Shown in pieces: positions 25,122 to 34,393 of a stretch of DNA of 64,000 bases. This DNA comes from SABI01 sp028532915. Its GTDB lineage: Bacteria > Spirochaetota > Spirochaetia > Sphaerochaetales > Sphaerochaetaceae. The DNA is taken from NCBI GenBank assembly GCA_963677225.1, contig OY781923.1, positions 2,666,001 through 2,730,000 on the forward strand, read 5' to 3'. Both the position numbers and the translations under genes were made by a program. Each line of letters starts with the position of its first letter. Position 1 is the stretch's first letter. The notes beneath the pieces are model-generated. The model was given only the letters and a program-made list of their open reading frames with translations. It made no database searches and was not told the DNA's origin.

Positions 25122-26027
25122 ATGACGATAACACAATTCAATCGAATCGTAGAAATTCGAACGAAGATAATAAGTATGGGAACTTTTTCTGCAGGAACTC
25201 TTTATGCACTGCATGTCACCCGGGAATTCTCAGTCCTAAGGTGGGCTCTGATGCTCTTTGCAGTCCTGTTCGTGGACATGGGAACCACCGGATTCAACTC
25301 CTATTTCGACTTCATAAGCGGAACAGATAAAGCCTCTCTCAACTATGAAAAGGACAAGGTCCTGGTTCATGAAGGAGTCTCTCCCATTTCGGCACTGCTG
25401 ATTTCCGTATCGCTGTTCGCTTTTGCAGGGATACTCGGAATCATCCTTGCCTCTGTGACCAGCTTCTACCTCATCGCGGCGGGGGCGATTTCCATGGGTG
25501 TGGGATTCCTTTATACGGGGGGACCGTTTCCAATCAGCAGAACACCATCGGGAGAACTGTTTGCAGGAACTTTTCTCGGTACAGTCCTGTTCACGCTCAG
25601 CTACTATGTACAGACTCTGAGCATCTCATATCAGGCAGTTATTGTATCAGTTTCCTATCTGCTTCTTATCGCCATGATTCTCACGGTCAACAACACCTGC
25701 GATAAAAAAGCCGATATCGAAGCAGGAAGAAAGACTCTCACTATTTGCATTTCCGGGAGGGTGAACCTGGTTTTACTGAACCTTCAGATGTACGGAGCCT
25801 ATATCTTAATGATATTCCTTTCGTTCACATCGATTGTACCGCAGATCGTCGCACTCACCACCGCTGCAGCTCTGATACCGGCGCACCTGACGTTCACAAA
25901 CATGAAAAGAAGAAGTTTCTCTCTGAAGACCAAAGGCTCATCGATGAAAAGCGTCTCCTCTCTCTTTCTGTACTTCTTCGCAAGTTTCTGCACGGGAATC
26001 ATAATCGATCTTCTTCTTTTCAAGTAA
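25122..26027 (+). CDS. UbiA-family prenyltransferase, MenA-like
   Basis: A 301-residue integral membrane enzyme with about eight or nine helices. Both aspartate motifs are present in variant form: NSYFDFISGTDKA around residue 60 and NNTCDKKADIEAGRKT around residue 190, which bind prenyl diphosphate through magnesium. The spacing and GRKT ending resemble 1,4-dihydroxy-2-naphthoate prenyltransferase (MenA). No other quinone gene is seen here, so the aromatic acceptor remains open. A TATGAT box 12 bases before the ATG and no Shine-Dalgarno suggest a very short leader. Confidence 0.75.
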   Translation: MTITQFNRIVEIRTKIISMGTFSAGTLYALHVTREFSVLRWALMLFAVLFVDMGTTGFNSYFDFISGTDKASLNYEKDKVLVHEGVSPISALLISVSLFAFAGILGIILASVTSFYLIAAGAISMGVGFLYTGGPFPISRTPSGELFAGTFLGTVLFTLSYYVQTLSISYQAVIVSVSYLLLIAMILTVNNTCDKKADIEAGRKTLTICISGRVNLVLLNLQMYGAYILMIFLSFTSIVPQIVALTTAAALIPAHLTFTNMKRRSFSLKTKGSSMKSVSSLFLYFFASFCTGIIIDLLLFK

Positions 26028-26095
26028 ATGCTGCAGGCAATTGTAATTTTCCTTCTCTATCATTACCATGCTATGTGGTACATAAGGAGTCTCAC

Positions 26096-27301
26096 ATGGC
26101 CATAAATCTAGCTGAAATCATCATTTTGTGTCTGATCGCCGATTATCTGTTCAAGAAAATACATATACCGGGTCTTGTGGGAATGCTCTTCGTAGGAGTT
26201 CTGCTCGGACCTTCTGTCACACAGCTGATTCATCCTTCTACACTAGCTGTGGCAGCCGATCTGCGGCTGATCGCACTGATCATCATACTGCTGAGGGCCG
26301 GACTGGAACTTCGCAGAGACACGCTGCACAAAGTCGGCACCAGAGCACTTCTTCTCTCTTTCTTCCCGGCGCTGTGCGAAGCTGTCGTGATAACACTTCT
26401 CGGCCCATCCTTCCTGGGTCTTTCTACACTGGAATCCGCCATTCTCGGATCAATTCTGGCCGCTGTATCTCCTGCCGTGGTTGTCCCGATGATGGTGAAA
26501 TTCCAGCATGAGAAAAGAGGAACAGCGAAAGGGATTCCGACACTCCTTCTTGCAGCATCGAGCATCGATGATGTCGTCGTGATAGTCGGATACAGTGTTC
26601 TCATCGGCATATATACCGGAGGGTCGGTCAATGTCGCCTGGTCAATTGCAAGCATCCCCCTCTCCATCATCATCGGAACTCTGGCCGGTTTGGGAGTCGG
26701 GACTCTCATGTATCTGCTGTTCGACCGCTATTCACCCAGAGCAACAAAGAAGGCGATGACTATCATCGGCATCTCGATCATAACAGTATCTGTCGGGAAT
26801 CAGCTGGAGGCTCACCACATCCCGTTCGCAGCTCTCATCGCAGTAATGTCGCTGGCCTATATCTTCGTGGAAAAAAGGGAACACAGTGCACATCAGGTCT
26901 CACTCAAACTGGAAAAGATCTGGGTGTTCTGCGAGATAATCCTCTTTTCTCTGGTCGGAGCGAGTGTCGATGTCCAGGTTGCAGTCAGAGCGGGTCTTGC
27001 CGGAGCCGCTTTGATACTCATCGGTCTCGCAGGCAGATCAATCGGAACATACACATGTCTGATCGGGTCCCAGTTCTCGCACAAAGAGCGCATTTTCATC
27101 GTAATAGCATATCTGCCCAAAGCCACAGTTCAGGCTGCAATCGGCGCCGCTCCTCTGATGGCTATGAAGAGCAACGGAATGGATAGTGCTCCCGGCCAGA
27201 TCATTCTCGCGGTAGCTGTTCTGTCCATCATATTAACAGCCGCCCCGGGAGCTTTTGCGATCAGCAGAGCGGGAGCGGCCTTATTGGAAGTAGAATCCTA
27301 G
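26096..27301 (+). CDS. Cation/proton antiporter (CPA family)
   Basis: The true start is ATG 26096, seven bases after TAAGGAG; a longer in-frame extension overlaps the prenyltransferase gene in another frame. The 401-residue protein has about twelve membrane helices, the N-terminal pattern HIPGLVGMLFVGVLLGP and the core motifs ILAAVSPAVVVPMMVKFQ and SSIDDVVVIVGYSVL with the paired aspartates expected for ion exchange. It probably exchanges Na+ or K+ for protons. The end overlaps the end of dppF by four bases. Confidence 0.9.
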   Translation: MAINLAEIIILCLIADYLFKKIHIPGLVGMLFVGVLLGPSVTQLIHPSTLAVAADLRLIALIIILLRAGLELRRDTLHKVGTRALLLSFFPALCEAVVITLLGPSFLGLSTLESAILGSILAAVSPAVVVPMMVKFQHEKRGTAKGIPTLLLAASSIDDVVVIVGYSVLIGIYTGGSVNVAWSIASIPLSIIIGTLAGLGVGTLMYLLFDRYSPRATKKAMTIIGISIITVSVGNQLEAHHIPFAALIAVMSLAYIFVEKREHSAHQVSLKLEKIWVFCEIILFSLVGASVDVQVAVRAGLAGAALILIGLAGRSIGTYTCLIGSQFSHKERIFIVIAYLPKATVQAAIGAAPLMAMKSNGMDSAPGQIILAVAVLSIILTAAPGAFAISRAGAALLEVES

Positions 27302-28281
27302 ATATCGTTCTGTACAACCCAGCAGGCGGCACTATGCCCGGGAGATATCTCCTTCAACGGCGGGTAAGCATGTTTGCACTTCTCTACCGCGTAGGGACAT
27401 CTCGGGTGGAAATGACAGCCTGAAGGCGGGTTTATCGGAGAAGGGACATCACCCTGGAAAAGGTGTTTCCCCTCTTTCCTGTCTCTCGGAGAGACCACCG
27501 GAGATGCGATGAACAGAGCCTTTGTATAGGGATGAACATGCCGGTTGACCAGTTCCTCCTTCGTTGCAATCTCGACAATACGTCCGAGGTACATGACAAG
27601 GATCCTCGTAGAGATGAACTCGACAACGCCCAGGTCGTGTGCGATGAACATATAGGTGAAGCTGTGACGTTCCTGAAGGTCGAGGAGCAGATTGAGAATC
27701 TGAGCCTGAACCGATACATCCAGTGCTGATACAGCTTCATCACACACGATGAATTCCGGCTGGAGTGCGAGAGATCTTGCAATTCCGATTCTCTGTCTCT
27801 GCCCTCCCGAAAACTGATGAGGATAACGGGAACGGAACTTCGGATTGAGGCCGACCTCTTCCATCAGGTACTTCACACGGTCAAGTCGCTCGGCACTCGT
27901 TCCGATCTTATGAATATCGAGAGACTGCCCGATGATCTTCGCAACCTTTTTCCGGGGGTTCAGAGAAGAATAGGGATCCTGAAAGATCATCTGCATCTTC
28001 CTGGTCATCTCTTTCATCTGCACTTCAGACTTTGCGAAGAGATCCTCACCTCTGTAGAGGACCTCACCTTCGGTCTTGTCGTAAAGACGCAGTACAGTCT
28101 TTCCCATAGTCGACTTCCCGCATCCCGATTCTCCGACCACTCCGAGAATTTCTCCTTCGAGAACATCGAACGTAATCCCGTCAACAGCCTTCAGAAGGGA
28201 GGTGGACTCGGTCGCTCCCTCACTCTTTATCCTGAAATGTTTTTTCAGGTCTTTTACTTCTATGATCTTGTCGTTACTCAC
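27298..28281 (-). CDS. dppF: Oligo/dipeptide ABC transporter ATP-binding protein (DppF/OppF-like)
   Basis: The start GTG 28281 overlaps the dppD stop by four bases (GTGA) and follows CGGAGAA; a GTG at 28320 is less likely. It has Walker A GESGCGKST, signature FSGGQRQRIGIARSL, Walker B FIVCDEAVSALD and the C-terminal oligopeptide extension CHFHPRCPYAVEKC, which carries Fe-S or zinc-like cysteines in this family. It is the second ATPase of the peptide importer. Confidence 0.92.
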   Translation of the reverse strand: MSNDKIIEVKDLKKHFRIKSEGATESTSLLKAVDGITFDVLEGEILGVVGESGCGKSTMGKTVLRLYDKTEGEVLYRGEDLFAKSEVQMKEMTRKMQMIFQDPYSSLNPRKKVAKIIGQSLDIHKIGTSAERLDRVKYLMEEVGLNPKFRSRYPHQFSGGQRQRIGIARSLALQPEFIVCDEAVSALDVSVQAQILNLLLDLQERHSFTYMFIAHDLGVVEFISTRILVMYLGRIVEIATKEELVNRHVHPYTKALFIASPVVSPRDRKEGKHLFQGDVPSPINPPSGCHFHPRCPYAVEKCKHAYPPLKEISPGHSAACWVVQNDI

Positions 28282-29291
28282 TGTCGATTCTCCGTTTTTA
28301 CCGCTTGATAATTGTGACACCAGACTGAGTGAGACTCACTGATGATCGTCTCTTTGGGGAAGGAGCGGGAACACTCTCCGGTCTGGTAGACACATCTGTT
28401 CGCAAATGGACATCCTTCACCGATAGTGAGAAGGTCCGGAACCGTTCCGTCGATCGCTTCCAGACGTCTGGCTCCCTTATACTTCTTGTTTGAAGGAAGC
28501 GAATTGAGCAGCCCCAGAGTGTAGGGATGATGAGGATTGTGGAAGATCGAATCAGCATCCGCTTCTTCGACTTTTCGACCTGCATACATAACGACGACCC
28601 TGTCAGCCATCTCCGCTACGACGCCCATATCATGGGTGATCAGAAGAATCGACATCTCGATATGCTGTTTCAGATCCTGCAGCAGATCGAGTATCTGAGC
28701 CTGAATGGTCACATCTAAAGCGGTAGTAGGTTCATCGGCGATCATCAGGCCGGGGTTCGGAGAAGCAAGTGCCATGGCGATCATCGCACGCTGCCTCATT
28801 CCTCCGGAAAGTTGATGCGGATATGAGTGAACTCTTCGTTCAGGAGCCGGAATCTTCACCAGACGGAACAGTTCTACAGCCTTCTCCATCGCTTCCTGTT
28901 TGGTCATATCCTGATGGGTCAGGAAGACATCCGCTATCTGGGACCCTACAGTGAATACGGGATTCAATGCCGTCATGGGTTCCTGGAAGATCATCGAGAT
29001 CTGAGTCCCTCTGAGAGCCTCGATCTCGCTTTTCTTCAATGTGAGCAGATCGGTACCGTTGAACACTATCTTTCCGCTATCCACATGCCCGGGAGGCATG
29101 GGGTTCAGCTGGTTGATGGCATGAGCCGTAACCGATTTCCCGCATCCCGATTCGCCGACAAGCGTGAGAGTCTCTCCCTTTTTGATGTTGATCGAAAGAT
29201 CTCTGACGGCTCTCACGATACCGCGCTGGGTGGTAAAGGAAAAATTCAAATCTTCTATCGATAACAATGTTTCTTTTTCGTGCTGATTCAT
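28278..29291 (-). CDS. dppD: Oligo/dipeptide ABC transporter ATP-binding protein (DppD/OppD-like)
   Basis: A 337-residue ATPase with Walker A GESGCGKSV, signature LSGGMRQRAMIAMAL, Walker B LMIADEPTTALDVT and the cysteine extension CPFANRCVYQTGECS. It pairs with DppF. AAGGAT precedes the ATG. Confidence 0.92.
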   Translation of the reverse strand: MNQHEKETLLSIEDLNFSFTTQRGIVRAVRDLSINIKKGETLTLVGESGCGKSVTAHAINQLNPMPPGHVDSGKIVFNGTDLLTLKKSEIEALRGTQISMIFQEPMTALNPVFTVGSQIADVFLTHQDMTKQEAMEKAVELFRLVKIPAPERRVHSYPHQLSGGMRQRAMIAMALASPNPGLMIADEPTTALDVTIQAQILDLLQDLKQHIEMSILLITHDMGVVAEMADRVVVMYAGRKVEEADADSIFHNPHHPYTLGLLNSLPSNKKYKGARRLEAIDGTVPDLLTIGEGCPFANRCVYQTGECSRSFPKETIISESHSVWCHNYQAVKTENRQ

Positions 29292-29301
29292 CTGGTATCC
29301 T

Positions 29302-30183
29302 TTAATTTCTCATTTTCGGGTCGAGAATATCTCTCAGACCATCACCGAAAAGGTTGAATCCCAATACTGCCAGTAAAATCGCAATACCCGGAAGTGTGAC
29401 GATCCACCACGCATTCGTGATGAACTCCTTACTGCTTGCTATCATCAGTCCCCATTCAGGCGTAGGAGGCTGTGCTCCCAGTCCGAGAAATGACAAACCG
29501 GCAGAGCTCAGTATGGCTTCACCGACTCCGAGTGTAGCCTGAACGATCGTCGGAGAAAGACAGTTGGGAAGTATCGTGAGGAACATCAGTTCGAAATTCC
29601 CTGCTCCGAGAGCTCTTTCGGCCAGTACATAATCGGCCTCTTTCTCGGCGAGGACCGAGGCACGAACAACTCTGGCATACCGGGGAATCTGCGAAATTCC
29701 GATCGCAACCATCGCATTCATCAAAGACGGCCCCAGCACACTCACGATGACGATCGTGAGAAGAATGTAGGGAAATGCGAGCATGATGTCGATGATACGC
29801 ATCACGATCTTGTCATAGATCCCTCCGAAATATGCTGAGGTGACACCTATGAGGATACCGAAGACCAGTGAGATCCCTACCGAGATGACTCCTATCGCCA
29901 TAGATATCCGTGCTCCGTAGATCAGTCTGGAGAGCATATCTCTACCGAGGTCATCAGTTCCGAACACGTGCCCGTTTGTGAACATCGGAGTCTTTCTGTC
30001 CTCGATGATCTGGGCCAGAGGATCGAACGGAGAGATGAGAGGCGCGAATATCGCCATGAATATGAAGATCAGGATAATGGTCATTCCGACCATGGCTCCT
30101 TTATTCTTTTTGAGATTGTACCAGGTCTCCTGCAGAGGAGTAGGATCTTTGATGATTTCTTGTGAGGTTTGATTATTCTGCAT
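29302..30183 (-). CDS. dppC: Oligo/dipeptide ABC transporter permease (DppC/OppC-like)
   Basis: A 293-residue permease with the OppC N-terminal domain, six helices and the EAA loop RAASVLAEKEADYVLAERALGA-type sequence near residue 185. The conserved TDDLGRDMLSRLIYGARIS is present. It lies between dppB and dppD with short gaps. Confidence 0.92.
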   Translation of the reverse strand: MQNNQTSQEIIKDPTPLQETWYNLKKNKGAMVGMTIILIFIFMAIFAPLISPFDPLAQIIEDRKTPMFTNGHVFGTDDLGRDMLSRLIYGARISMAIGVISVGISLVFGILIGVTSAYFGGIYDKIVMRIIDIMLAFPYILLTIVIVSVLGPSLMNAMVAIGISQIPRYARVVRASVLAEKEADYVLAERALGAGNFELMFLTILPNCLSPTIVQATLGVGEAILSSAGLSFLGLGAQPPTPEWGLMIASSKEFITNAWWIVTLPGIAILLAVLGFNLFGDGLRDILDPKMRN

Positions 30184-30197
30184 CTATCCTTCCTCCC

Positions 30198-31214
30198 TTA
30201 CTGTAATCTGATTTTCGGATTTACGACCGAATATAGAATGTCGACGACCAGGTTGATCAGGACAAAGAAGATCGAAATGAAAATGATGCCGCCCTTAACA
30301 GCGGGGTAATCTCTGGCCCCGATAGCGACATATATCCATTTCCCGATTCCCGGCCAGGAAAATACAGTCTCTGTAAGGATGGCTCCCGACAGCAGCAGTC
30401 CGAACTGCAGCCCTATCACTGTAATGACCGGAAGCAGTGCATTTCTCAATGCATATCGATATATGACACGCCGTTCCTTGATACCTGCAGATCTCGCTGT
30501 CTTGATATAGTCCTGCTGGAGTACTTCAAGCATCGAAGAACGGGTCGTTCTGGCTATGATAGCCAGAGGGATGGTTCCCAGTGCTATCGTCGGAAGAATC
30601 AGATGACGTAATGCGGAAACGAGGAATTTCGGTGTCCCCTCTTTGAACCACATGATTATTCCGTCGATGACATAGAAATTCGTGATAGGCTCGAAAAAGT
30701 ATCTGATATTCATCCTTCCGCCGGTGGGCAGCAGGTCGAGCCACACGGAGAATATCATAATAAGGACAAGACCGAGCCAGAATACCGGCATGGATACCCC
30801 GACCAGGGCACCTCCCATGGTCGTGTAATCGACCCAGGTGTTACGCCGGATGGCGCTCGTCACCCCCAGCAGCACTCCCAATACCGTGGCAAAAAGCATT
30901 GCCCATATCGCCAGTTCGATAGTGGCGGGAAATCGTTCCTTGATTTCGCTGGCAATCTTCTGGCCGCTTGTGATTGATTTGCCCAGATCAAGCCTGACTA
31001 TCCTGGAAAGGTACAGACCATACTGCTGGATAAGCGGTTTATCCAACCCGAGTTCAGCCCTGAGTTGTTCTATCTGTTCGGCATTCGCTCTCTCTCCGAG
31101 CATTACCCTCGCAGGATCACCGGGTGCAAGAGCTATCATGAAAAAGACTAAAGTGACCACACCGAATATAGTGGGGATCAAAAGCGACAATCGTTTCAAT
31201 ATGTGTTTAAACAT
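30198..31214 (-). CDS. dppB: Oligo/dipeptide ABC transporter permease (DppB/OppB-like)
   Basis: A 338-residue permease with six helices, the N-terminal LSLLIPTIFGVVTLVFFMI, the APGDPARVMLGERANAEQI loop and the ATPase-contact segment DYIKTARSAGIKERRVI. It is the first permease of the operon and forms the channel with DppC. Confidence 0.92.
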   Translation of the reverse strand: MFKHILKRLSLLIPTIFGVVTLVFFMIALAPGDPARVMLGERANAEQIEQLRAELGLDKPLIQQYGLYLSRIVRLDLGKSITSGQKIASEIKERFPATIELAIWAMLFATVLGVLLGVTSAIRRNTWVDYTTMGGALVGVSMPVFWLGLVLIMIFSVWLDLLPTGGRMNIRYFFEPITNFYVIDGIIMWFKEGTPKFLVSALRHLILPTIALGTIPLAIIARTTRSSMLEVLQQDYIKTARSAGIKERRVIYRYALRNALLPVITVIGLQFGLLLSGAILTETVFSWPGIGKWIYVAIGARDYPAVKGGIIFISIFFVLINLVVDILYSVVNPKIRLQ

Positions 31215-31249
31215 ACAAATGGTACTCCATTGGTAAAGACTTTACGGGA

Positions 31250-31306
31250 ATTCACCCCCTTTTTGGGAAAGGGGGTGAATGAATTGTGAAGTGTTTCAGA
31301 CACTTT
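31250..31306 (-). promoter_or_regulatory. Two intercistronic hairpins after the binding-protein gene
   Basis: ATTCACCCCCTTT and AAAGGGGGTGAAT (31250-31280) form a 13-base-pair stem; AAGTGT/ACACTT forms a second small one at 31290-31306. No T run follows on the minus strand. Hairpins here typically protect the binding-protein mRNA so that it exceeds the permeases. Confidence 0.7.
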
Positions 31307-31312
31307 CAGATT

Positions 31313-32914
31313 CTAGTCTTCGAAATACACATGTTTGAACACGCGCTTTCCGGTAGGATAGATCACAAAGTTCTTTACTTCTTCTTTCGCAGGTATTGTG
31401 ACAACTGAGTGAGCGATAGGTACCCATGGAGCTTCCTCGTGGAAGACAACCTGAGCTTCACGGTACAGCTCTGTTCTTTCTGCCTGGTCAGTGACTTCTT
31501 TAGCTCTGCCGATCAGATCGGTGAATTCAGCATTCTTCCACAGTGCGATATTACCGGCAGGAAGTTCTGCTGCAGGAGCTGAAAGAAGAACCCAGAGGAA
31601 GTTGTCCGGATCACCGTTATCACCGGTCCAACCGAGCATTGCGGCCTGGTGTTCACCCATATCGGTCTTGTCGAGGTAAGTGCCCCATTCGTAGCTGACG
31701 ATCTGTGCGTCGATTCCGACCTTGGCAAGCTGTGCCTGCATGATTTCGGCGATCTTTCTCGCGTTAGGATTGTAAGGTCTTGCCACAGGCATCGCCCACA
31801 ATTCCATCTCGAATCCATCCGCATAGCCTGCCTGAGCAAGAAGCTTCTTGGCCATATCAGGATCATATCCGTAGTCTTCGATATCGTCATTGTATGACCA
31901 GATCGTCGGAGGAAGCGGGTTCTTGGCAACCTGACCTACATCCCCGTAGACGGCTTTGACGATCTCTTCCTGATCGATAGCGTAGTTCATCGCCTGACGA
32001 ACGAGTTTGTTATCGAAAGGTTTTTTCTGAGTATTCAATGCAAGATATCCCACATTCAGACCGGGCTGCTGAATCAGCTGGATTCCATCGGTTTCCGCCA
32101 TGGCGGGAAGATCTTCAGCTGAAGGGAAGTCAATCAGGTCAACTTCACCTTTCTGGAGAGCCAGCCAGCGTGAAGTGGCATCAGGAATAACTTTGAGAAT
32201 CAGGCGGTCAAGATATACAGGACCGTCCCAGTAATCTTCATTTCTCTCAAATACGATATCGGAATCTTTTGTCCATGAAACGAATTTGAAAGCGCCGGTT
32301 CCGACAGGATTGTTCTTGAAGTCATCCCCGTACTTGGCAGCAGCGGTAGGAGAGACGATCGAAGCGAAATCCATGGCGAGGTTTGCCAGGAACGGAGCTT
32401 CGACTTTCTTCAGTTTGAACTGGACTGTCAGGTCATCAACAGCGATAACCTCATCTACGATGTTATCCATGTCCATGTATCCCCAGTATTTCCAGGGTCC
32501 CTGATCGTAGTACGGATGATCTTCAACGAACTGTCTCTCAAAACTGAACACGACAGCGTCTGCGTTCAAAGGAGTTCCGTCATGGAATTTCACTCCTTCA
32601 CGAAGATGGAATGTCCATGTGAGGCCACCATCTTCAATGTCCCAGCTTTCGGCCAGAGCAGGCTGTACGGCAGTCTCTCCGGGAACGAACTCGACCAGAG
32701 TGTCATACACTGCTGTTGTAGCATAGAATGATTCACCGTCGGTCTCACGACCCGGGTCAAGACTGACAGAGTCTCCGGAACGTCCGAAAACGAGAACTCC
32801 TCCCATTTTCGAATCTTCCTGTGAGCCGGTCGCAGCTTCCTGTGATCCCTGAGCGAACAGCGCCATAGGAACCACCAGTGCTACGATTAACATCAATAAT
32901 ACTAGTTTTTTCAT
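31313..32914 (-). CDS. dppA: Peptide ABC transporter substrate-binding protein (family 5)
   Basis: ATG 32914, behind GGGGG, gives a 533-residue exported protein; the ORF can extend four codons further. The signal peptide ends at about residue 21 (MALFAQG), without a lipobox cysteine. The family 5 signature is clear (LAESWDIEDGGLTWTFHLRE, then GVKFHDGTPLNADAVVFSF). It captures di- or oligopeptides outside the membrane for DppBCDF. Confidence 0.93.
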   Translation of the reverse strand: MKKLVLLMLIVALVVPMALFAQGSQEAATGSQEDSKMGGVLVFGRSGDSVSLDPGRETDGESFYATTAVYDTLVEFVPGETAVQPALAESWDIEDGGLTWTFHLREGVKFHDGTPLNADAVVFSFERQFVEDHPYYDQGPWKYWGYMDMDNIVDEVIAVDDLTVQFKLKKVEAPFLANLAMDFASIVSPTAAAKYGDDFKNNPVGTGAFKFVSWTKDSDIVFERNEDYWDGPVYLDRLILKVIPDATSRWLALQKGEVDLIDFPSAEDLPAMAETDGIQLIQQPGLNVGYLALNTQKKPFDNKLVRQAMNYAIDQEEIVKAVYGDVGQVAKNPLPPTIWSYNDDIEDYGYDPDMAKKLLAQAGYADGFEMELWAMPVARPYNPNARKIAEIMQAQLAKVGIDAQIVSYEWGTYLDKTDMGEHQAAMLGWTGDNGDPDNFLWVLLSAPAAELPAGNIALWKNAEFTDLIGRAKEVTDQAERTELYREAQVVFHEEAPWVPIAHSVVTIPAKEEVKNFVIYPTGKRVFKHVYFED

Positions 32915-33224
32915 ATTAACCCCCATTAATAAGATTTTCTAATTATGCATTAAACATAATAATTATACAATTATTATTCTGCAAACTAAACAAATAGTGT
33001 TGTTTTTCCGGACGATTCGTCCTTTTTGTTCAACACTTTCTCCGACATTCTTTCATTCTAAGGAAATGAAGTATAAATTTTACTGGTAAACACCCATATA
33101 ATGCAAGAATCTTTTTGATTACTGAAAATACCAAAAAAGATACTATAATAAAAATACACTCAATCCATAAATACACAACGCAAAATACATTGAGACAAAA
33201 TATTTCTTATTATATAATTAGTGA
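32915..33224. promoter_or_regulatory. AT-rich divergent control region between the peptide operon and the exported 385-residue protein
   Basis: For the peptide operon, TTGTAT and CATAAT spaced by 17 bases on the minus strand (about 32970-32945) are a candidate promoter, overlapped by a 9-4-9 inverted repeat of ATAATAATT at 32956-32977. Near 33010, GGAC/GTCC with a five-base loop is followed by TTTTT on the plus strand. For the rightward gene, TTGAGA (33190-33195), 17 bases and a perfect TATAAT (33213-33218) end six bases before its ATG. Confidence 0.5.
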
Positions 33225-34382
33225 ATGGACCATAACCTGACATTGCGAATCGTACTGATCCTTCTTTCGATCGCAGCAATACTATTGCCCCTAACAGGGG
33301 CTTCACTGATCTACGACCCGAACGGGGCTTCCATCACCGATTTCTATATTCTGACTTCAGACTCGAACAATCCCGCAGGTTTGGCAAACTCTACAGATTA
33401 TACGTATCTGGACGGCTATAGCGGACGTGTTTATTATACCGGAGAACCTACGACACTCTCATTTCTAAATGGGGGACCTCAGGCTCAGAACACTCAGAAC
33501 AACCGCTTCTACTTTACGAGAACGACATCAACCAACAGCTGGAAAGAGATATTCTTCGTCACGCGGGTAAAAGGTTCATATCACAACGGGACGGTTGTGA
33601 ACCATGATCCGGTCAATACCGTCATAGAACACCCCGGAGACACGGTTACTCTACCGGGAGCCGGCCCACAGCAGCTTTCTGAACCGGGACAGGGTTACAA
33701 TGCCCAAGGCGTCAGCGGCTACTATGACGGATCGAATCAATACAAGTATCAATACCGGTACTCATATACGATTTTAGAGATTACCATCATCAGAACCTCA
33801 TACACCAGAAACTTCTCGAACTGGTTCGCCTATTATGAATCCGGTATCATTCTTTATGCTCCCGGAGCTGAAACTCAGCTTTCATTTGTAGGCAAAGTGT
33901 ATTTCAGCTGGGGACAGGGGCCTGATCAATATACATTCACCGTCAACAGGACAGTCGGAGACATCATTCCCCTCGAGACACTCACCTCGAAGACCTCCCT
34001 CTCAAATTCTCTACTGGTGGGAACTCTTACCTACCAGTCATTCTTTCAGGACCAGGGAACGGTCGGGTTTTATGCAGACAGTGCGGGAACATCGACCTCT
34101 TTCAACTTTGAATCATCTATCGGCAGCAACACCTACTCATTCCCTTACAATGTAGTATTCGATCCACAGACACCGGGCGGCTCTGCAGTCAGAATCTCAT
34201 CATCAAACAACGGTTTCACATCAGCCTCTTCCACAGTCTCAAGCCCGATGGGAGGTTCGTCAACATCTGCACAGGTACTCGAGGGTGATATCAGGATCTA
34301 TCTCGATTCAGCTGCCGTCGTCTTCGGAAAACCGCCGGGGGAATACTCATCGATCATATACTGCCTTTTGACGATCAATTGA
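33225..34382 (+). CDS. Exported beta-rich protein of unknown function
   Basis: 385 residues. Residues 1-27 are a signal peptide (ILLSIAAILLPLTGAS). The mature protein is rich in Ser, Thr, Tyr, Gly and Asn, with short alternating strands and no long helix; two cysteines at most. The last 150 residues look like one pilin-type or spore-coat-U-like sandwich (VGFYADSAGTSTSFNF, then PPGEYSSIIYCLLTIN), by pattern only. The promoter places the mRNA start at the ATG, and there is no ribosome site. The gene is convergent with the LexA-fold repressor, 11 bases apart. I do not recognise the protein; a surface or adhesin role is a guess. Confidence 0.6.
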   Translation: MDHNLTLRIVLILLSIAAILLPLTGASLIYDPNGASITDFYILTSDSNNPAGLANSTDYTYLDGYSGRVYYTGEPTTLSFLNGGPQAQNTQNNRFYFTRTTSTNSWKEIFFVTRVKGSYHNGTVVNHDPVNTVIEHPGDTVTLPGAGPQQLSEPGQGYNAQGVSGYYDGSNQYKYQYRYSYTILEITIIRTSYTRNFSNWFAYYESGIILYAPGAETQLSFVGKVYFSWGQGPDQYTFTVNRTVGDIIPLETLTSKTSLSNSLLVGTLTYQSFFQDQGTVGFYADSAGTSTSFNFESSIGSNTYSFPYNVVFDPQTPGGSAVRISSSNNGFTSASSTVSSPMGGSSTSAQVLEGDIRIYLDSAAVVFGKPPGEYSSIIYCLLTIN

Positions 34383-34393
34383 GAATATCATAA

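Noticed and set aside
25745..26095. N-terminal extension of the antiporter frame across the prenyltransferase gene
   Set aside because: The family start MAINLAEIIIL at 26096 has a TAAGGAG site; the extension lies in the wrong frame of a real gene.
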